This document shows, one piece after another, positions 36,449 through 45,003 of a stretch of DNA of 64,000 nucleotides. Origin of the DNA: Taklimakanibacter deserti. Its GTDB lineage: Bacteria > Pseudomonadota > Alphaproteobacteria > Rhizobiales > Aestuariivirgaceae. The stretch lies in assembly GCA_003574785.1 (NCBI GenBank), contig QORU01000009.1, positions 62,001-126,000 on the forward strand, given 5' to 3'. A program made the position numbers and the translations under genes. A model generated the notes under the pieces. That model had not been told where the DNA came from. It made no database searches and saw only the letters and a list, made by a program, of their open reading frames with translations. Positions within the stretch are counted from its first letter, which is position 1. Every line of letters begins with the position of its first letter.

Positions 36449-37264
36449 GTGACGCAACCCGACCAATATCTGCTGGGGCGCGCCGAAGCCGAGGAAGCGC
36501 GCCTCAAACGCCAGATCGCCAATCTGGCGCCCGATTCGGACGCCCAGTTCGAGAAGATCGGCATCAAGCCCGGCGAGCGTATCGTCGATCTCGGCTGCGG
36601 ACCAGGCGGCGTGCTGCATCTCCTCGGCAAGCGCGTCGGGCCCAGAGGCTCGGTGCTCGGCATCGAGCGCAGCCCGCATTTCGTCGAACTGGCCCGCCGC
36701 TTCGTCCAGGATCACGCGCTGAGCCAGGTCGAGCTGCGCGAGGGCGATGCCTATGCGACCGGGCTGCCGCGCGCATCCTTCGACGGCGCTCATATGCGCC
36801 TCGTCCTCGTCAACGTGCCCGAGCCCCACAGGATCGTGCGCGAGATGGTCGCGCTGGTGCGTCCCGGTGGCTGGGTGGCGAGTTTCGAAGCGGATTTCGT
36901 CGGCCATGTCTGCGATCCGCCGCTGCCGGCCTGGGACCGGTTGCTCAAGGCCTATATCGCCTATTCGGCGGGGCAAGGCATCGATCTCTTCATCGGCAGG
37001 CGCACGCATGAGCTGTTCCGCGCGGCGGGCGTCGAGGACATCCGCGTCGATGCGGTGATGCATGTCTATCCGCCGGGCCATGACCGCAGGCCCATCCTGC
37101 GCGATTTCATCAACAATGTGCGCGACAGGCTCATCGCCCAGGGTTTTATCAGCAAGGCCGAGCTCGAAAGCGACATGGCGGATCTCGAGCGCCATCTCGC
37201 CGATCCTCGTGTGCTGGTGACGTCGCATACATTCTTCCGCCTCATCGGGCGCGTTCCGGCATAG
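36449..37264 (+). CDS. Class I SAM-dependent methyltransferase
   Basis: A 271-residue methyltransferase with motif I VDLGCGPGGVLHLL (about residues 46-59), the acidic GIERS after it and VRPGGWVASFEADFV as motif III. The N-terminal DQYLLGRAEAEEARLKRQ is typical of a group of UbiE-like enzymes. The start is GTG at 36449 with GAGGAA upstream. Substrate unknown; no clear operon partner. Confidence 0.86.
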   Translation: MTQPDQYLLGRAEAEEARLKRQIANLAPDSDAQFEKIGIKPGERIVDLGCGPGGVLHLLGKRVGPRGSVLGIERSPHFVELARRFVQDHALSQVELREGDAYATGLPRASFDGAHMRLVLVNVPEPHRIVREMVALVRPGGWVASFEADFVGHVCDPPLPAWDRLLKAYIAYSAGQGIDLFIGRRTHELFRAAGVEDIRVDAVMHVYPPGHDRRPILRDFINNVRDRLIAQGFISKAELESDMADLERHLADPRVLVTSHTFFRLIGRVPA

Positions 37265-37323
37265 AAATACTCAGCCAATGCCGCTATGATCGGCGCGACG
37301 GCTATCCTTCTGAGGGGAACAAC

Positions 37324-37674
37324 ATGCGCTACAAAGGACGCTGTCATTGCGGCAAGGTCGCTTTCGAAGTGGAAAGCGATCTCTCGGGCGGAGCGATCAG
37401 CTGCAACTGCTCGATCTGCTCGCGCAAGGGAGCGCTCCTCATCGCCGTGCCGCGCGACAGCCTGAAGCTGCTGTCGCCCGAGACCGACCTGCAGAAATAC
37501 ACCTTCAACAAGCATGCGATCGTGCACCGCTTCTGCCGCACCTGCGGCATTCATCCTTTTGCCGATGACGGCGCCGGCAAGGCTGAGCGCATGGCCTATG
37601 TGAATGTCCGCTGCCTCGAAGGCGTCGACATGAGCAAGGTCCCGGTGATGGATTTCGACGGCCGATCCATGTGA
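37324..37674 (+). CDS. GFA family (Mss4-like) zinc-binding protein
   Basis: A 116-residue protein with CHCGKVAFEVE, CNCSICSRKG and CRTCGIHPFADDG, the cysteine pattern of the GFA family that binds zinc and adopts the Mss4 fold. Members are often annotated as glutathione-dependent formaldehyde-activating enzymes, although that activity is doubtful for most. Nothing in the surroundings points to formaldehyde metabolism. Confidence 0.88.
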   Translation: MRYKGRCHCGKVAFEVESDLSGGAISCNCSICSRKGALLIAVPRDSLKLLSPETDLQKYTFNKHAIVHRFCRTCGIHPFADDGAGKAERMAYVNVRCLEGVDMSKVPVMDFDGRSM

Positions 37675-37683
37675 AGCTTTGCT

Positions 37684-38175
37684 TCAGCCGGTGAGATCGA
37701 AACGCCAGTCATTGCAGCGCATGATGCGGCCCGGCGGGAACTCGAAATCATATTCGCCCTGAAGCAGGAAGCCGGCCTTGCGGCAGATCGCGTTGGAAGC
37801 GAGGTTTTCGGGCGAAGGGAAGGCATGGAGGAAGCGGCGCTGCGCTTCCTGCCTGAGAATGGCGATCAGTGCCGCGGTCGCGGCATGAGCGATGCCGCGG
37901 CCCTGGAGGTGCGGCATCACCGCCCAGCCGGTCTCATAGACGGTCTCGCCGCGCCATTCCTTCCGCCAATAGCCGATCGAGCCTGCGGGTGAGCCTTCGT
38001 GGTCGATGCGGAACATGCGCGTCTCGCCCGGAATCACTATCTGCGCAAAGTCGCGATTGCGCTTCAAGAGGCGTTCCGGGCTCTCCGGACCGCCGAGATA
38101 CTTCTTCTGCTCAGACGTGTTGCAGGCTTCGAGGACGGGGAGATCAGCCTCCGACCACGGCCGCAAGGTAGTCAT
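37684..38175 (-). CDS. GNAT family N-acetyltransferase
   Basis: A 163-residue acetyltransferase. The acetyl-CoA loop is VMPHLQGRGIAHAATAAL, and the C-terminal NAICRKAGFLLQGEYDFEFPPG is the usual GNAT end. It overlaps the upstream RutR-like gene by four bases (ATGA), so it is in the repressor's transcript. Substrate unknown. Confidence 0.84.
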   Translation of the reverse strand: MTTLRPWSEADLPVLEACNTSEQKKYLGGPESPERLLKRNRDFAQIVIPGETRMFRIDHEGSPAGSIGYWRKEWRGETVYETGWAVMPHLQGRGIAHAATAALIAILRQEAQRRFLHAFPSPENLASNAICRKAGFLLQGEYDFEFPPGRIMRCNDWRFDLTG

Positions 38176-38801
38176 TTCCGGGGCCTCAGCCCATCCTGGA
38201 TCAAACGGATGATCGTCGTCTCGGCATCGGGGAAGTGATCGCCGTTCTTGCCGAGCACGGCGCGGATCTGGATATCGAAATCGGCATAATGCTGGGTCAT
38301 CGCCCAGATGGTGAAGATCAGGTGATAGGGATCGATGGCGGCGATCTGCCCCTTGGTGATCCAGCCCTTGATGATCTTCGCCGTGTCGTCGACCAGAAGT
38401 TTCATGGGCCCTGCAAGGAAGTCGCCGATGGCGGGCGCGCCATGCAGCATCTCATTGGCAAAGAGCCGCGAGGCCTTGGGATTGTCGCGCGACATGGCCA
38501 TCTTGGCGCGGACATAGTTTTCGATCTCGGCCAGGGGCTCGCCTTGGGGATCGAGGCCGCGCAAGGGCTTGAGCCAGTCGGCCAGGGTTTTCTCCAGGAC
38601 GGCGCGGTAGATATCGTCCTTGCGGCGGAAGTAATACAGCAGATTGGGCTTCGACATCTGGGCACGCTCGGCGATCTGGTCGACCGTCGAGCCGCGATAG
38701 CCATAGACCGAAAAGACCTCGAGGGCGGCCGCGAGGATGATGTCCTCATTGATCGCCTGGATGCGGGTCTTGCCCATGAGCTTCTGCTTGGGTTGGGCCA
38801 T
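38172..38801 (-). CDS. rutR: TetR family regulator, RutR-like
   Basis: A 209-residue TetR protein. The DNA-binding domain DEDIILAAAL-type helix, then GYRGSTVDQIAERAQMSKPNLLYYFRRKDDIY, resembles RutR/YcdC closely, and the C-terminal domain contains RLFANEMLHGAP and a WAMTQHYADF segment typical of RutR, which senses uracil or thymine. A near-consensus RutR operator lies 19 bp upstream, in the interval shared with an ABC transporter operon. It probably represses itself, that transporter and perhaps preTA when pyrimidines are absent. Assignment as RutR rather than another TetR rests on this combination. Confidence 0.82.
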   Translation of the reverse strand: MAQPKQKLMGKTRIQAINEDIILAAALEVFSVYGYRGSTVDQIAERAQMSKPNLLYYFRRKDDIYRAVLEKTLADWLKPLRGLDPQGEPLAEIENYVRAKMAMSRDNPKASRLFANEMLHGAPAIGDFLAGPMKLLVDDTAKIIKGWITKGQIAAIDPYHLIFTIWAMTQHYADFDIQIRAVLGKNGDHFPDAETTIIRLIQDGLRPRK

Positions 38802-38819
38802 AGCCGATGGTGTTAATTC

Positions 38820-38835
38820 TTGATCAAATGGTCAA
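38820..38835. promoter_or_regulatory. RutR-type operator
   Basis: TTGATCAAATGGTCAA matches the E. coli RutR consensus TTGACCANNTGGTCAA at 13 of the 14 fixed positions. It lies between the RutR-like gene (start 38801) and the ABC ATPase gene (start 38892), suited to control both. Confidence 0.7.
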
Positions 38836-38891
38836 GACCGCATAGCATCCTTTTCCAACGAGTCTCTAAAAAATGATACAGGGGAGGTTGA

Positions 38892-39677
38892 ATGGCGGCA
38901 GCGTCCGTTATCGAGGCGCGCGAGCTGAGCCTGACATTCGAAGCAGCCGACGGGCCGGTCTATGCCCTGTCGAAAGTCAATCTCACCGTAGAGGACGGGG
39001 ATTTCGTATCCTTCATCGGGCCGTCGGGCTGCGGCAAGACGACCTTGCTGCGCGTCATCGCCGATCTCGAGCAGGCGAGCGAAGGCCAGATCTCGGTCAA
39101 TGGCATGACGCCCGACGAAGCGCGCAAGAAGCGCGCCTATGGCTATGTGTTCCAGGCGCCGGCGCTCTATCCCTGGCGCACCATCGAGCGCAATGTCGCC
39201 TTGCCGCTCGAGATCATGGGTTTCAGCGCCCGCGAGCGGGCCGAGCGCATCGCGCGCAATCTCGATCTCGTCAATCTGAGCGGCTTCGAGAAGAAGTTTC
39301 CGTGGCAGCTCTCGGGCGGCATGCAGCAGCGCGTGTCGATCGCCCGCGCCCTTGCCTTCGATCCCAAGCTCCTCCTGATGGACGAGCCTTTCGGCGCGCT
39401 CGACGAGATCGTGCGCGACAAGCTCAACCAGCAACTGCTGGAGCTGTGGGCGCGCACGAAGAAGACGGTGGTCTTCGTGACCCATTCGATCCCGGAAGCG
39501 GTGTTCCTGTCGAGCAAGATCGTCGTCATGTCACCGCGGCCCGGGCGCATCATCGACGTGATCGAAACGAAGTTCGCGCATGACCGCACGCTCGATATCC
39601 GCGAGACGCGGGAATTCCTGAAAGTTGCACAGCGTGTGCGCGAAGGCCTGAGGCAAGGGCACAGCTATGATGACTGA
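38892..39677 (+). CDS. ABC transporter ATP-binding protein (nitrate/taurine/pyrimidine type)
   Basis: A 261-residue ATPase of the TauB/SsuB/ThiZ class. Walker A is GPSGCGKTTLLRVIADLE, the signature is QLSGGMQQRVSIARALA, Walker B is LLLMDEPFGALDE and the switch His is in FVTHSIPEAVFLS. GGGGAGG precedes the ATG. The gene is the first of an operon with two permeases and an NMT1/THI5-type binding protein, reading away from the RutR-like gene. Pyrimidine import is the inferred job. Confidence 0.9.
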   Translation: MAAASVIEARELSLTFEAADGPVYALSKVNLTVEDGDFVSFIGPSGCGKTTLLRVIADLEQASEGQISVNGMTPDEARKKRAYGYVFQAPALYPWRTIERNVALPLEIMGFSARERAERIARNLDLVNLSGFEKKFPWQLSGGMQQRVSIARALAFDPKLLLMDEPFGALDEIVRDKLNQQLLELWARTKKTVVFVTHSIPEAVFLSSKIVVMSPRPGRIIDVIETKFAHDRTLDIRETREFLKVAQRVREGLRQGHSYDD

Positions 39678-39687
39678 GGGTGTTTGC

Positions 39688-39832
39688 CCTCTCCCCCCGC
39701 GGGGGAGAGGGCAGGGTGAGGGGGAACCGACGGCAAGAGTCTTGCCGAAGCGAAATGCTGCGCCGTCCGTTCCCCCTCACCCTCCCATTGCTGCGCAATG
39801 GGTCCCTCCCTCTCCCCCGTGGGGGGAGAGGG
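39688..39832. repeat. Complex palindromic intergenic element (BIME-like), copy A
   Basis: Between the ATPase and first permease gene. The left arm (from 39688, CCCTCTCCCCCCGCGGGGG then GAGGGCAGGGTGAGGGG) recurs as its reverse complement in the right arm (about 39766-39832), but the right arm has an additional palindrome CCCATTGCTGCGCAATGGG. Related modules occur at 42.8-43.0 kb. The RNA would fold into strong stem-loops. Confidence 0.75.
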
Positions 39833-39851
39833 TATGCGCGCGAGTCCTTCC

Positions 39852-40763
39852 ATGACCGTCGCCGCCGCCACAGCACAGCGGCCGTCATTTGCGAGCGCGC
39901 TCGCCGCGGGTCACGCTTTCCCCGTAGCGGTGATCGTCGCCATCGTCCTCGTCATCTGGTATGTCGCTGCCATCCCGATGAACCGGGTGTTGAGCCAGCC
40001 CCTGATCGATGCCGCGGGCGGCGGTCTCATGAATACGCTGTCGATCTCCTGGTCGCTGCCGCGCCCGGTCCTGCCGGCGCCCAACCAGGTCATGGCCGAA
40101 TTGTGGAACACGATCTTCACGGTCGAGCCGTGGCGGCCGCGATCGCTCCTCTATCACTGCTGGGTGACGCTTTCTTCCACCCTGCTCGGCTTCGTGCTGG
40201 GCTCGCTCCTCGGCATCGCCCTTGCCGCGGCCATCGTCCATGTGAAGGCGCTCAACCGCAGCCTGATGCCGTGGATCATCGCCTCGCAAACCATCCCGAT
40301 CCTGGCGATCGCGCCGATGATCATCGTGGTGCTGGGCTCGATCGGGCTCACCGGTCTCGTGCCGAAGTCGCTGATCTCCATGTATCTGTGCTTCTTCCCG
40401 GTCACCATCGGCATGGTGAAGGGCTTCACTTCGCCCGACCCGATGCAACTCGACCTGATGCGCACCTATAATGCGAGCACGGCACAGACCTTTTGGAAAC
40501 TGCGCTGGCCCGCCGCGGTGCCCTTCCTCTTCACCTCCCTCAAGGTGGCAATCGCCATAGCACTCGTCGGCGCCATCGTCGCTGAATTGCCGACCGGCGC
40601 CCAGGCCGGCATCGGCGCCCGGCTGCTCAACGGCTCTTACTACGGCCAGACCCAGCAGATCTGGGCGGCGCTGGTCGCCGCCGCAGTCATGTCATCGGGA
40701 CTGGTCTGGCTCGTCGGCTTCGTCGAGCGCCAGGTGGCGCGCGCCATGGGGGCGAAGCCATGA
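39852..40763 (+). CDS. ABC transporter permease
   Basis: A 303-residue permease of the BPD_transp_1 (SsuC/TauC-like) family. About six membrane helices surround the coupling loop PAAVPFLFTSLKVAIAIAL, with the EAA-type motif seen in ASTAQTFWKLRWPAA. Starts further upstream fall in the palindromic repeat, so I took ATG 39852, though 39834 is possible. The stop overlaps the next permease gene by four bases (ATGA). Confidence 0.86.
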   Translation: MTVAAATAQRPSFASALAAGHAFPVAVIVAIVLVIWYVAAIPMNRVLSQPLIDAAGGGLMNTLSISWSLPRPVLPAPNQVMAELWNTIFTVEPWRPRSLLYHCWVTLSSTLLGFVLGSLLGIALAAAIVHVKALNRSLMPWIIASQTIPILAIAPMIIVVLGSIGLTGLVPKSLISMYLCFFPVTIGMVKGFTSPDPMQLDLMRTYNASTAQTFWKLRWPAAVPFLFTSLKVAIAIALVGAIVAELPTGAQAGIGARLLNGSYYGQTQQIWAALVAAAVMSSGLVWLVGFVERQVARAMGAKP

Positions 40764-41731
40764 TTGCCAACCTGCGCCGCAGCCCGCCCGCCGTGATCGC
40801 CATTCTGCTCGCCGCCGGCGGACTCCTGTGGCTGATGGCGCATCAGGTGACGGCACAACCCGGCGTCCTGTTCTGGATCGGCGTCCTGGTGCTGTGGGCC
40901 CTGGTGTGGATCGGCAATGACGCGCTTTCGGGTCTCGCCGCATCGTCGCCTCTGGCGCTCAGGCTGCGCAACTTGACCGTTCCGGCCATCTTCGGCCTGA
41001 CCCTCCTGCTGCTGTGGCAGCTCATCGTCAAGGGTTTCGGCATATCGCCGGTATTCCTGCCGGCGCCCTCGGACATCTGGACCAGAATTGCAACGTCCTA
41101 TGCCACGCTGGAAGCGGATTTCATCCAGACCTTCATGCGCTCCGTGCTGATCGGCTGGGCGTTGGGCTCGCTCGCCGGCTTTGTGGTGGCGATCCTGTGC
41201 GATTACTGGGGATTCCTCAGGCGGGGGCTGCTGCCGCTCGGCAATCTCTTCGCCGCCCTGCCGATCGTCGGCGTGGCGCCCATCATGGTCATGTGGTTCG
41301 GCTTCGACTGGCACTCCAAGGCCGCCGTCGTCGTCATCATGACCTTCTTCCCCATGCTGGTGAATGCGGTGGCAGGCCTTCAGGCGGCAGGCCATCTCGA
41401 GCGCGACCTGATGCGGTCTTACGGCGCGAGCTACTTCGACATGCTGGTGAAGCTCAGGCTTCCGGCGGCAATGCCCTTCATTTTCAATGCGCTCAAGATC
41501 AACTCGACTCTGGCCCTGATCGGGGCCATCGTTGCGGAATTCTTCGGAACCCCCATTGTCGGCATGGGCTTTCGCATTTCAACCGAGGTCGCCAAGTTCA
41601 ATCTCGACTTGGTCTGGGCCGAGATCGCCGTCGCAGCACTCGCTGGCTCGGCCTTTTACGGGGTGATCGCGCTCATCGAACGCGCGGTGACCTTCTGGCA
41701 TCCGTCCTACCGGTCGCGCAAAGACCAGTAG
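40760..41731 (+). CDS. ABC transporter permease
   Basis: A 323-residue second permease of the same family, with about six to seven membrane helices and the EAA-type segment GASYFDMLVKLRLPAAMPF. It is translationally coupled to the first permease, so the transporter probably uses a heterodimeric membrane part. Two different SsuC-type permeases next to a THI5-like binding protein is the arrangement of several rhizobial pyrimidine/thiamine-precursor transporters. Confidence 0.88.
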   Translation: MIANLRRSPPAVIAILLAAGGLLWLMAHQVTAQPGVLFWIGVLVLWALVWIGNDALSGLAASSPLALRLRNLTVPAIFGLTLLLLWQLIVKGFGISPVFLPAPSDIWTRIATSYATLEADFIQTFMRSVLIGWALGSLAGFVVAILCDYWGFLRRGLLPLGNLFAALPIVGVAPIMVMWFGFDWHSKAAVVVIMTFFPMLVNAVAGLQAAGHLERDLMRSYGASYFDMLVKLRLPAAMPFIFNALKINSTLALIGAIVAEFFGTPIVGMGFRISTEVAKFNLDLVWAEIAVAALAGSAFYGVIALIERAVTFWHPSYRSRKDQ

Positions 41732-41760
41732 GCAAACAGGGAGAAGAGGAGACGTACAGC

Positions 41761-42753
41761 ATGAAGAAATTTCTGATGGCCGCGGCGGCGACCGCGGCGC
41801 TCATGGCGGGCAGCGCCGCGGCTTACGCCGAGGCGGTGACCATCCAGCTCAAATGGGTGACGCAGGCCCAGTTCGCCGGCTACTACGTCGCGCAAGCGCA
41901 AGGCTTCTACAAGGACGCCGGGCTCGACGTGACGATCAAGCCGGGCGGACCCGATATCGCGCCGCCGCAAGTGATCATGGGCGGCGGCGCCGATGTCGTC
42001 GTCGACTGGATGCCCTCGGCCCTCGCGTCGCGCGAGAAAGGCGTGCCGCTGGTCAATATCGCCCAGCCCTTCAAGCGCTCGGGCATGATGCTCACGTGCC
42101 GCAAGGACACCGGCATCACCAAGCCGGAAGACTTCAAGGGCAAGACGCTGGGCGTGTGGTTCTCCGGCAACGAATATCCGTTCCTGTCCTGGATGAGCCA
42201 GCTCGGGCTCAAGACCACTGGCGGGCCGGACGGCGTCACGGTGCTGAAGCAGGGCTTCAATGTCGATCCGCTGCTCCAGAAGCAGGCCGACTGCATTTCG
42301 ACCATGACCTACAATGAATATTGGCAGGTGATCGAAGCGGGCGTGAAGCCGGAAGACCTGATCGTCTTCAAATATGAGGATCAGGGCGTGGCCACGCTCG
42401 AGGACGGGCTCTATGTGCTCGAAGCCAAGCTCAAGGATCCGGCCTTCGTCACCACCATGGCGAAATTCGTCAAGGCGTCGATGAAGGGCTGGGACTGGGC
42501 GCGCGAGCATCCGGACGATGCGGCCAAGATCGTGCTCGACAATGACGCGACGGGTGCCCAGACCGAGGGCCACCAGAAGACGATGATGCAGGAGATCAAC
42601 AAGCTCACCGAGGGCTCCGACGGCACGCTCGACACCGCCGCCGCTGACCGCACGGTGGACACCTTGATGAAGGGCGGCTCCGATCCCGTCATCTCCAAGA
42701 AGCCGGAAGGTGCGTGGTCGGCGGTCGTCACCGACGAAGTGAAGAAGATGTAG
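41761..42753 (+). CDS. ABC transporter substrate-binding protein, NMT1/THI5-like
   Basis: A 330-residue periplasmic protein with a signal peptide ending near AAAYAEA (residues 20-26). The mature start VTIQLKWVTQAQFAGYYVAQ and the segments GGGADVVVDWMPSAL and TMTYNEYWQVIEAG put it in the NMT1/THI5-like family, whose best-known members bind formylaminopyrimidine and related compounds. Binding of pyrimidine bases or ureides is inferred from this and from the neighbouring dihydropyrimidinase and RutR-like genes. It is the last gene of the transporter group and lies before a palindromic element. Confidence 0.87.
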   Translation: MKKFLMAAAATAALMAGSAAAYAEAVTIQLKWVTQAQFAGYYVAQAQGFYKDAGLDVTIKPGGPDIAPPQVIMGGGADVVVDWMPSALASREKGVPLVNIAQPFKRSGMMLTCRKDTGITKPEDFKGKTLGVWFSGNEYPFLSWMSQLGLKTTGGPDGVTVLKQGFNVDPLLQKQADCISTMTYNEYWQVIEAGVKPEDLIVFKYEDQGVATLEDGLYVLEAKLKDPAFVTTMAKFVKASMKGWDWAREHPDDAAKIVLDNDATGAQTEGHQKTMMQEINKLTEGSDGTLDTAAADRTVDTLMKGGSDPVISKKPEGAWSAVVTDEVKKM

Positions 42754-42785
42754 CGTACTCAGTTCCCCTCCCCCGCAGGGTAGGG

Positions 42786-43033
42786 CTATCGCATATGAGA
42801 ATTCTTGAAGCGAGCGAGCCATCTCCGATGTTCCCCCTCTCCCGTTGCGAAGCAATGGGAGAGGGTGGCCGAAGGCCGGGTGAGGGCTCTTTGTTTCAGC
42901 AAGAAATGCTCGTTGAGATCAGAGTGCACTGCGCGAAAGAGCCCTCATCCGCGCTTCGCGCCCCTTCTCCCATTGCTTCGCAACGGGAGAAGGGGAATGA
43001 TGATGGGGCCTTAAAAAATTCCATATGCGATAG
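42786..43033. mobile_element. MITE-like palindromic element with 12-bp terminal inverted repeats
   Basis: A 248-bp stretch bounded by CTATCGCATATG (42786-42797) and its exact complement CATATGCGATAG (43022-43033). Inside are two inverted copies of a 25-base module containing CCCGTTGCGAAGCAATGGG, each itself palindromic. No coding sequence and no obvious target-site duplication. It fills the 324-bp gap between the transporter and dihydropyrimidinase genes and shares modules with the element at 39.7 kb. It may be a non-autonomous transposon or a BIME. Confidence 0.65.
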
Positions 43034-43077
43034 TGCTCCCCGCAAGAGGGAGGGAAAGTAAGAAACGGAGGCCTCTC

Positions 43078-44535
43078 ATGTCCATTCTCGTCCGCGGCGG
43101 TATTGTCGTAAATCATGATCATTCGCGGCGCGCCGATGTGCTGATCGAGGAGGGGCGCATCGTCGCGGTGGGCGAGAAGCTCGAGGCGCCGGGAAAGGCC
43201 GAGATCATCGATGCCGGTGGCCTCTATGTGATGCCGGGCGGCATCGACCCCCATACCCATATGGAGCTCATGTTCATGGGCACCGTGTCGGCGGATGACT
43301 TCGAATGGGGCACCAAGGCGGCACTCTCCGGCGGCACCACCATGATCGTCGATTTCTGCATTCCCGCCCCCAAGCAGTCGATGCTCGCCGCCTATCAGGA
43401 CTGGCGCCGCAAGGCCGAGAAGGCGGCGTCCGACTATTCCTTCCACATGGCGGTGACCTGGTGGGACAAACAGGTCTTCGACGAGATGGAAACGGTGGTG
43501 AAGACCTATGGCATCAACACCTTCAAGCATTTCATGGCCTATAAGGGCGCGCTCATGGTCAATGACGATGAGCTCTATCATTCCTTCTCGCGCTGCGCCG
43601 GGCTCGGCGCCATGCCCTTGGTCCACGCCGAGAACGGCGACGTCGTCTTCCGCATGCAGGGCGATCTCCTGGCGCAAGGCATCACCGGGCCCGAAGGCCA
43701 CGCCTATTCGCGTCCGCCCGAGGTCGAGGGCGAGGCCACCAACCGCGCCATCATGATCGCCGACATGGCGGGATGCCCGCTCTATGTCGTGCACACCTCC
43801 TGCCGCGAGGCGCATGAGGCGATCAAGCGCGCGCGGGAAGCCGGAAAGCGCGTCTATGGCGAGCCCTTGATCCAGCACCTCACCCTCGATGAGGACGAGT
43901 ACCGCAACAAGGACTGGGACTATGCGGCAAGGCGGGTGATGTCGCCGCCCTTCAGGCCCAAGAAGCACCAGGACTCGCTGTGGGCCGGATTGCAGTCGGG
44001 CTCGCTGCAGGTCGTGGCGACCGATCACTGCTCCTTCACCACCGAGCAGAAGCGCATGGGTGCCAAGGATTTCACCAGGATCCCCAATGGCACGGGCGGC
44101 CTCGAAGACCGCATGCCGGTCCTGTGGACGGCCGGCGTCAATAGCGGCAGGCTCACCAAGGAAGAGTTCGTCGCCGTCACGTCCGCCAATATCGCGCGCA
44201 TTCTCAACATGTATCCCAAGAAGGGCCGCATCGCCCAAGGCTCCGATGCCGATCTCGTCCTCTGGGACCCCAACAAGACGAAGACGATCTCGGCCAAGGC
44301 GCAAGTGAGCCGCATCGACTACAATGTATTCGAAGGCTATGAATGCACAGGATTGCCGGTCGTGGTCCTGTCGCGCGGGCGCATCGCCTGGAAGGACGGC
44401 GATCTCAGGGCCAAAGCGGGGGATGGCGATTTCGTCCGCCGCGATCCCTATCCCGCCGTCCATGTCGCCAATTCGACCTGGCGCGAAACCAACCGGCCGC
44501 GCGCGGTCAAAAGGGCAGGAACGGTGACGCCATAG
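43078..44535 (+). CDS. hydA: Dihydropyrimidinase / hydantoinase
   Basis: A 485-residue cyclic amidohydrolase. The metal motif is GGIDPHTHMEL (His59, His61), the carboxylated lysine is K156 in FMAYKGALM, further ligands are in LVHAENGDVV and YVVHTSCREAHEA, and the C-terminal active-site Asp is in VATDHCSFTTEQK. It opens dihydrouracil or dihydrothymine to N-carbamoyl-beta-amino acids, the second step after PreTA. The ATG at 43078 follows GGAGG; an in-frame upstream start would lie in the repeat region. It follows the ABC genes after a MITE-like element. Confidence 0.93.
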   Translation: MSILVRGGIVVNHDHSRRADVLIEEGRIVAVGEKLEAPGKAEIIDAGGLYVMPGGIDPHTHMELMFMGTVSADDFEWGTKAALSGGTTMIVDFCIPAPKQSMLAAYQDWRRKAEKAASDYSFHMAVTWWDKQVFDEMETVVKTYGINTFKHFMAYKGALMVNDDELYHSFSRCAGLGAMPLVHAENGDVVFRMQGDLLAQGITGPEGHAYSRPPEVEGEATNRAIMIADMAGCPLYVVHTSCREAHEAIKRAREAGKRVYGEPLIQHLTLDEDEYRNKDWDYAARRVMSPPFRPKKHQDSLWAGLQSGSLQVVATDHCSFTTEQKRMGAKDFTRIPNGTGGLEDRMPVLWTAGVNSGRLTKEEFVAVTSANIARILNMYPKKGRIAQGSDADLVLWDPNKTKTISAKAQVSRIDYNVFEGYECTGLPVVVLSRGRIAWKDGDLRAKAGDGDFVRRDPYPAVHVANSTWRETNRPRAVKRAGTVTP

Positions 44536-44555
44536 TCATAGGGACGGGGGCAGGC

Positions 44556-44926
44556 ATGCTACGTTCAAGAAAGTTGAGATTGGCGATGCTCGGGGCAGCG
44601 GCCGTTGCATTTCCATCCGTGGCGCAGGCAAATTTCTGCGGCGTTGCCGGCAGCTCCGCGCAGGAGATCGCCGCCAATGTCGTCAAAACGAAGCAGTTCA
44701 AGAAATATGGCGGCAATGCCCGCTTTGTATCCTACTTCAACCAAAAGGCCGTGCTGACGCTGCTCGTCACCACGCCGCTGTCGCCTGCCGCCGCGTGACA
44801 CGGAAGTCTGGCGACTGGGAGGCTTGGCACACAATCCAATGCGAGGCGAGCCGGGAAGCCTGCAGGACGTTCCTAGCCGAGTTCAAAGTTCACGATGTGC
44901 AGTGGCAAAGGAAGGCCCCACAATGA
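44556..44926 (+). pseudogene. Frameshifted copy of the small secreted-protein gene
   Basis: The frame opens with MLRSRKLRLAMLGAAAVAFP, a signal peptide, and continues ANFCGVAGSSAQEIAANV, parallel to the intact gene downstream. A deletion of 19 bases relative to that gene, right after the ACCACG at about 44768-44774, shifts the frame and gives a stop at 44796-44798 after 80 residues. The lost frame is still readable beyond it (VACRRVTRKSGDWEAW, CEASREACRTFLAEF) to a stop at 44924-44926. A short secreted product could still be made, but the C-terminal cysteine part is gone. Confidence 0.82.
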
Positions 44927-45003
44927 TGGGGCGATGATCCGGGCTTGGCGGCCCCGTGCGGTGAAAAGGGCAGGCGCTGTTACGCCTTGCGTTGGAGGCA
45001 GTC

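Noticed and set aside
39798..39851. Longer N-terminus for the first permease
   Set aside because: The extra codons fall in the palindromic repeat and encode no plausible permease sequence.
44895..45003. Separate small gene carrying RPRAVKRAGAVTP
   Set aside because: This is the relic of the dihydropyrimidinase C-terminus from the tandem duplication.
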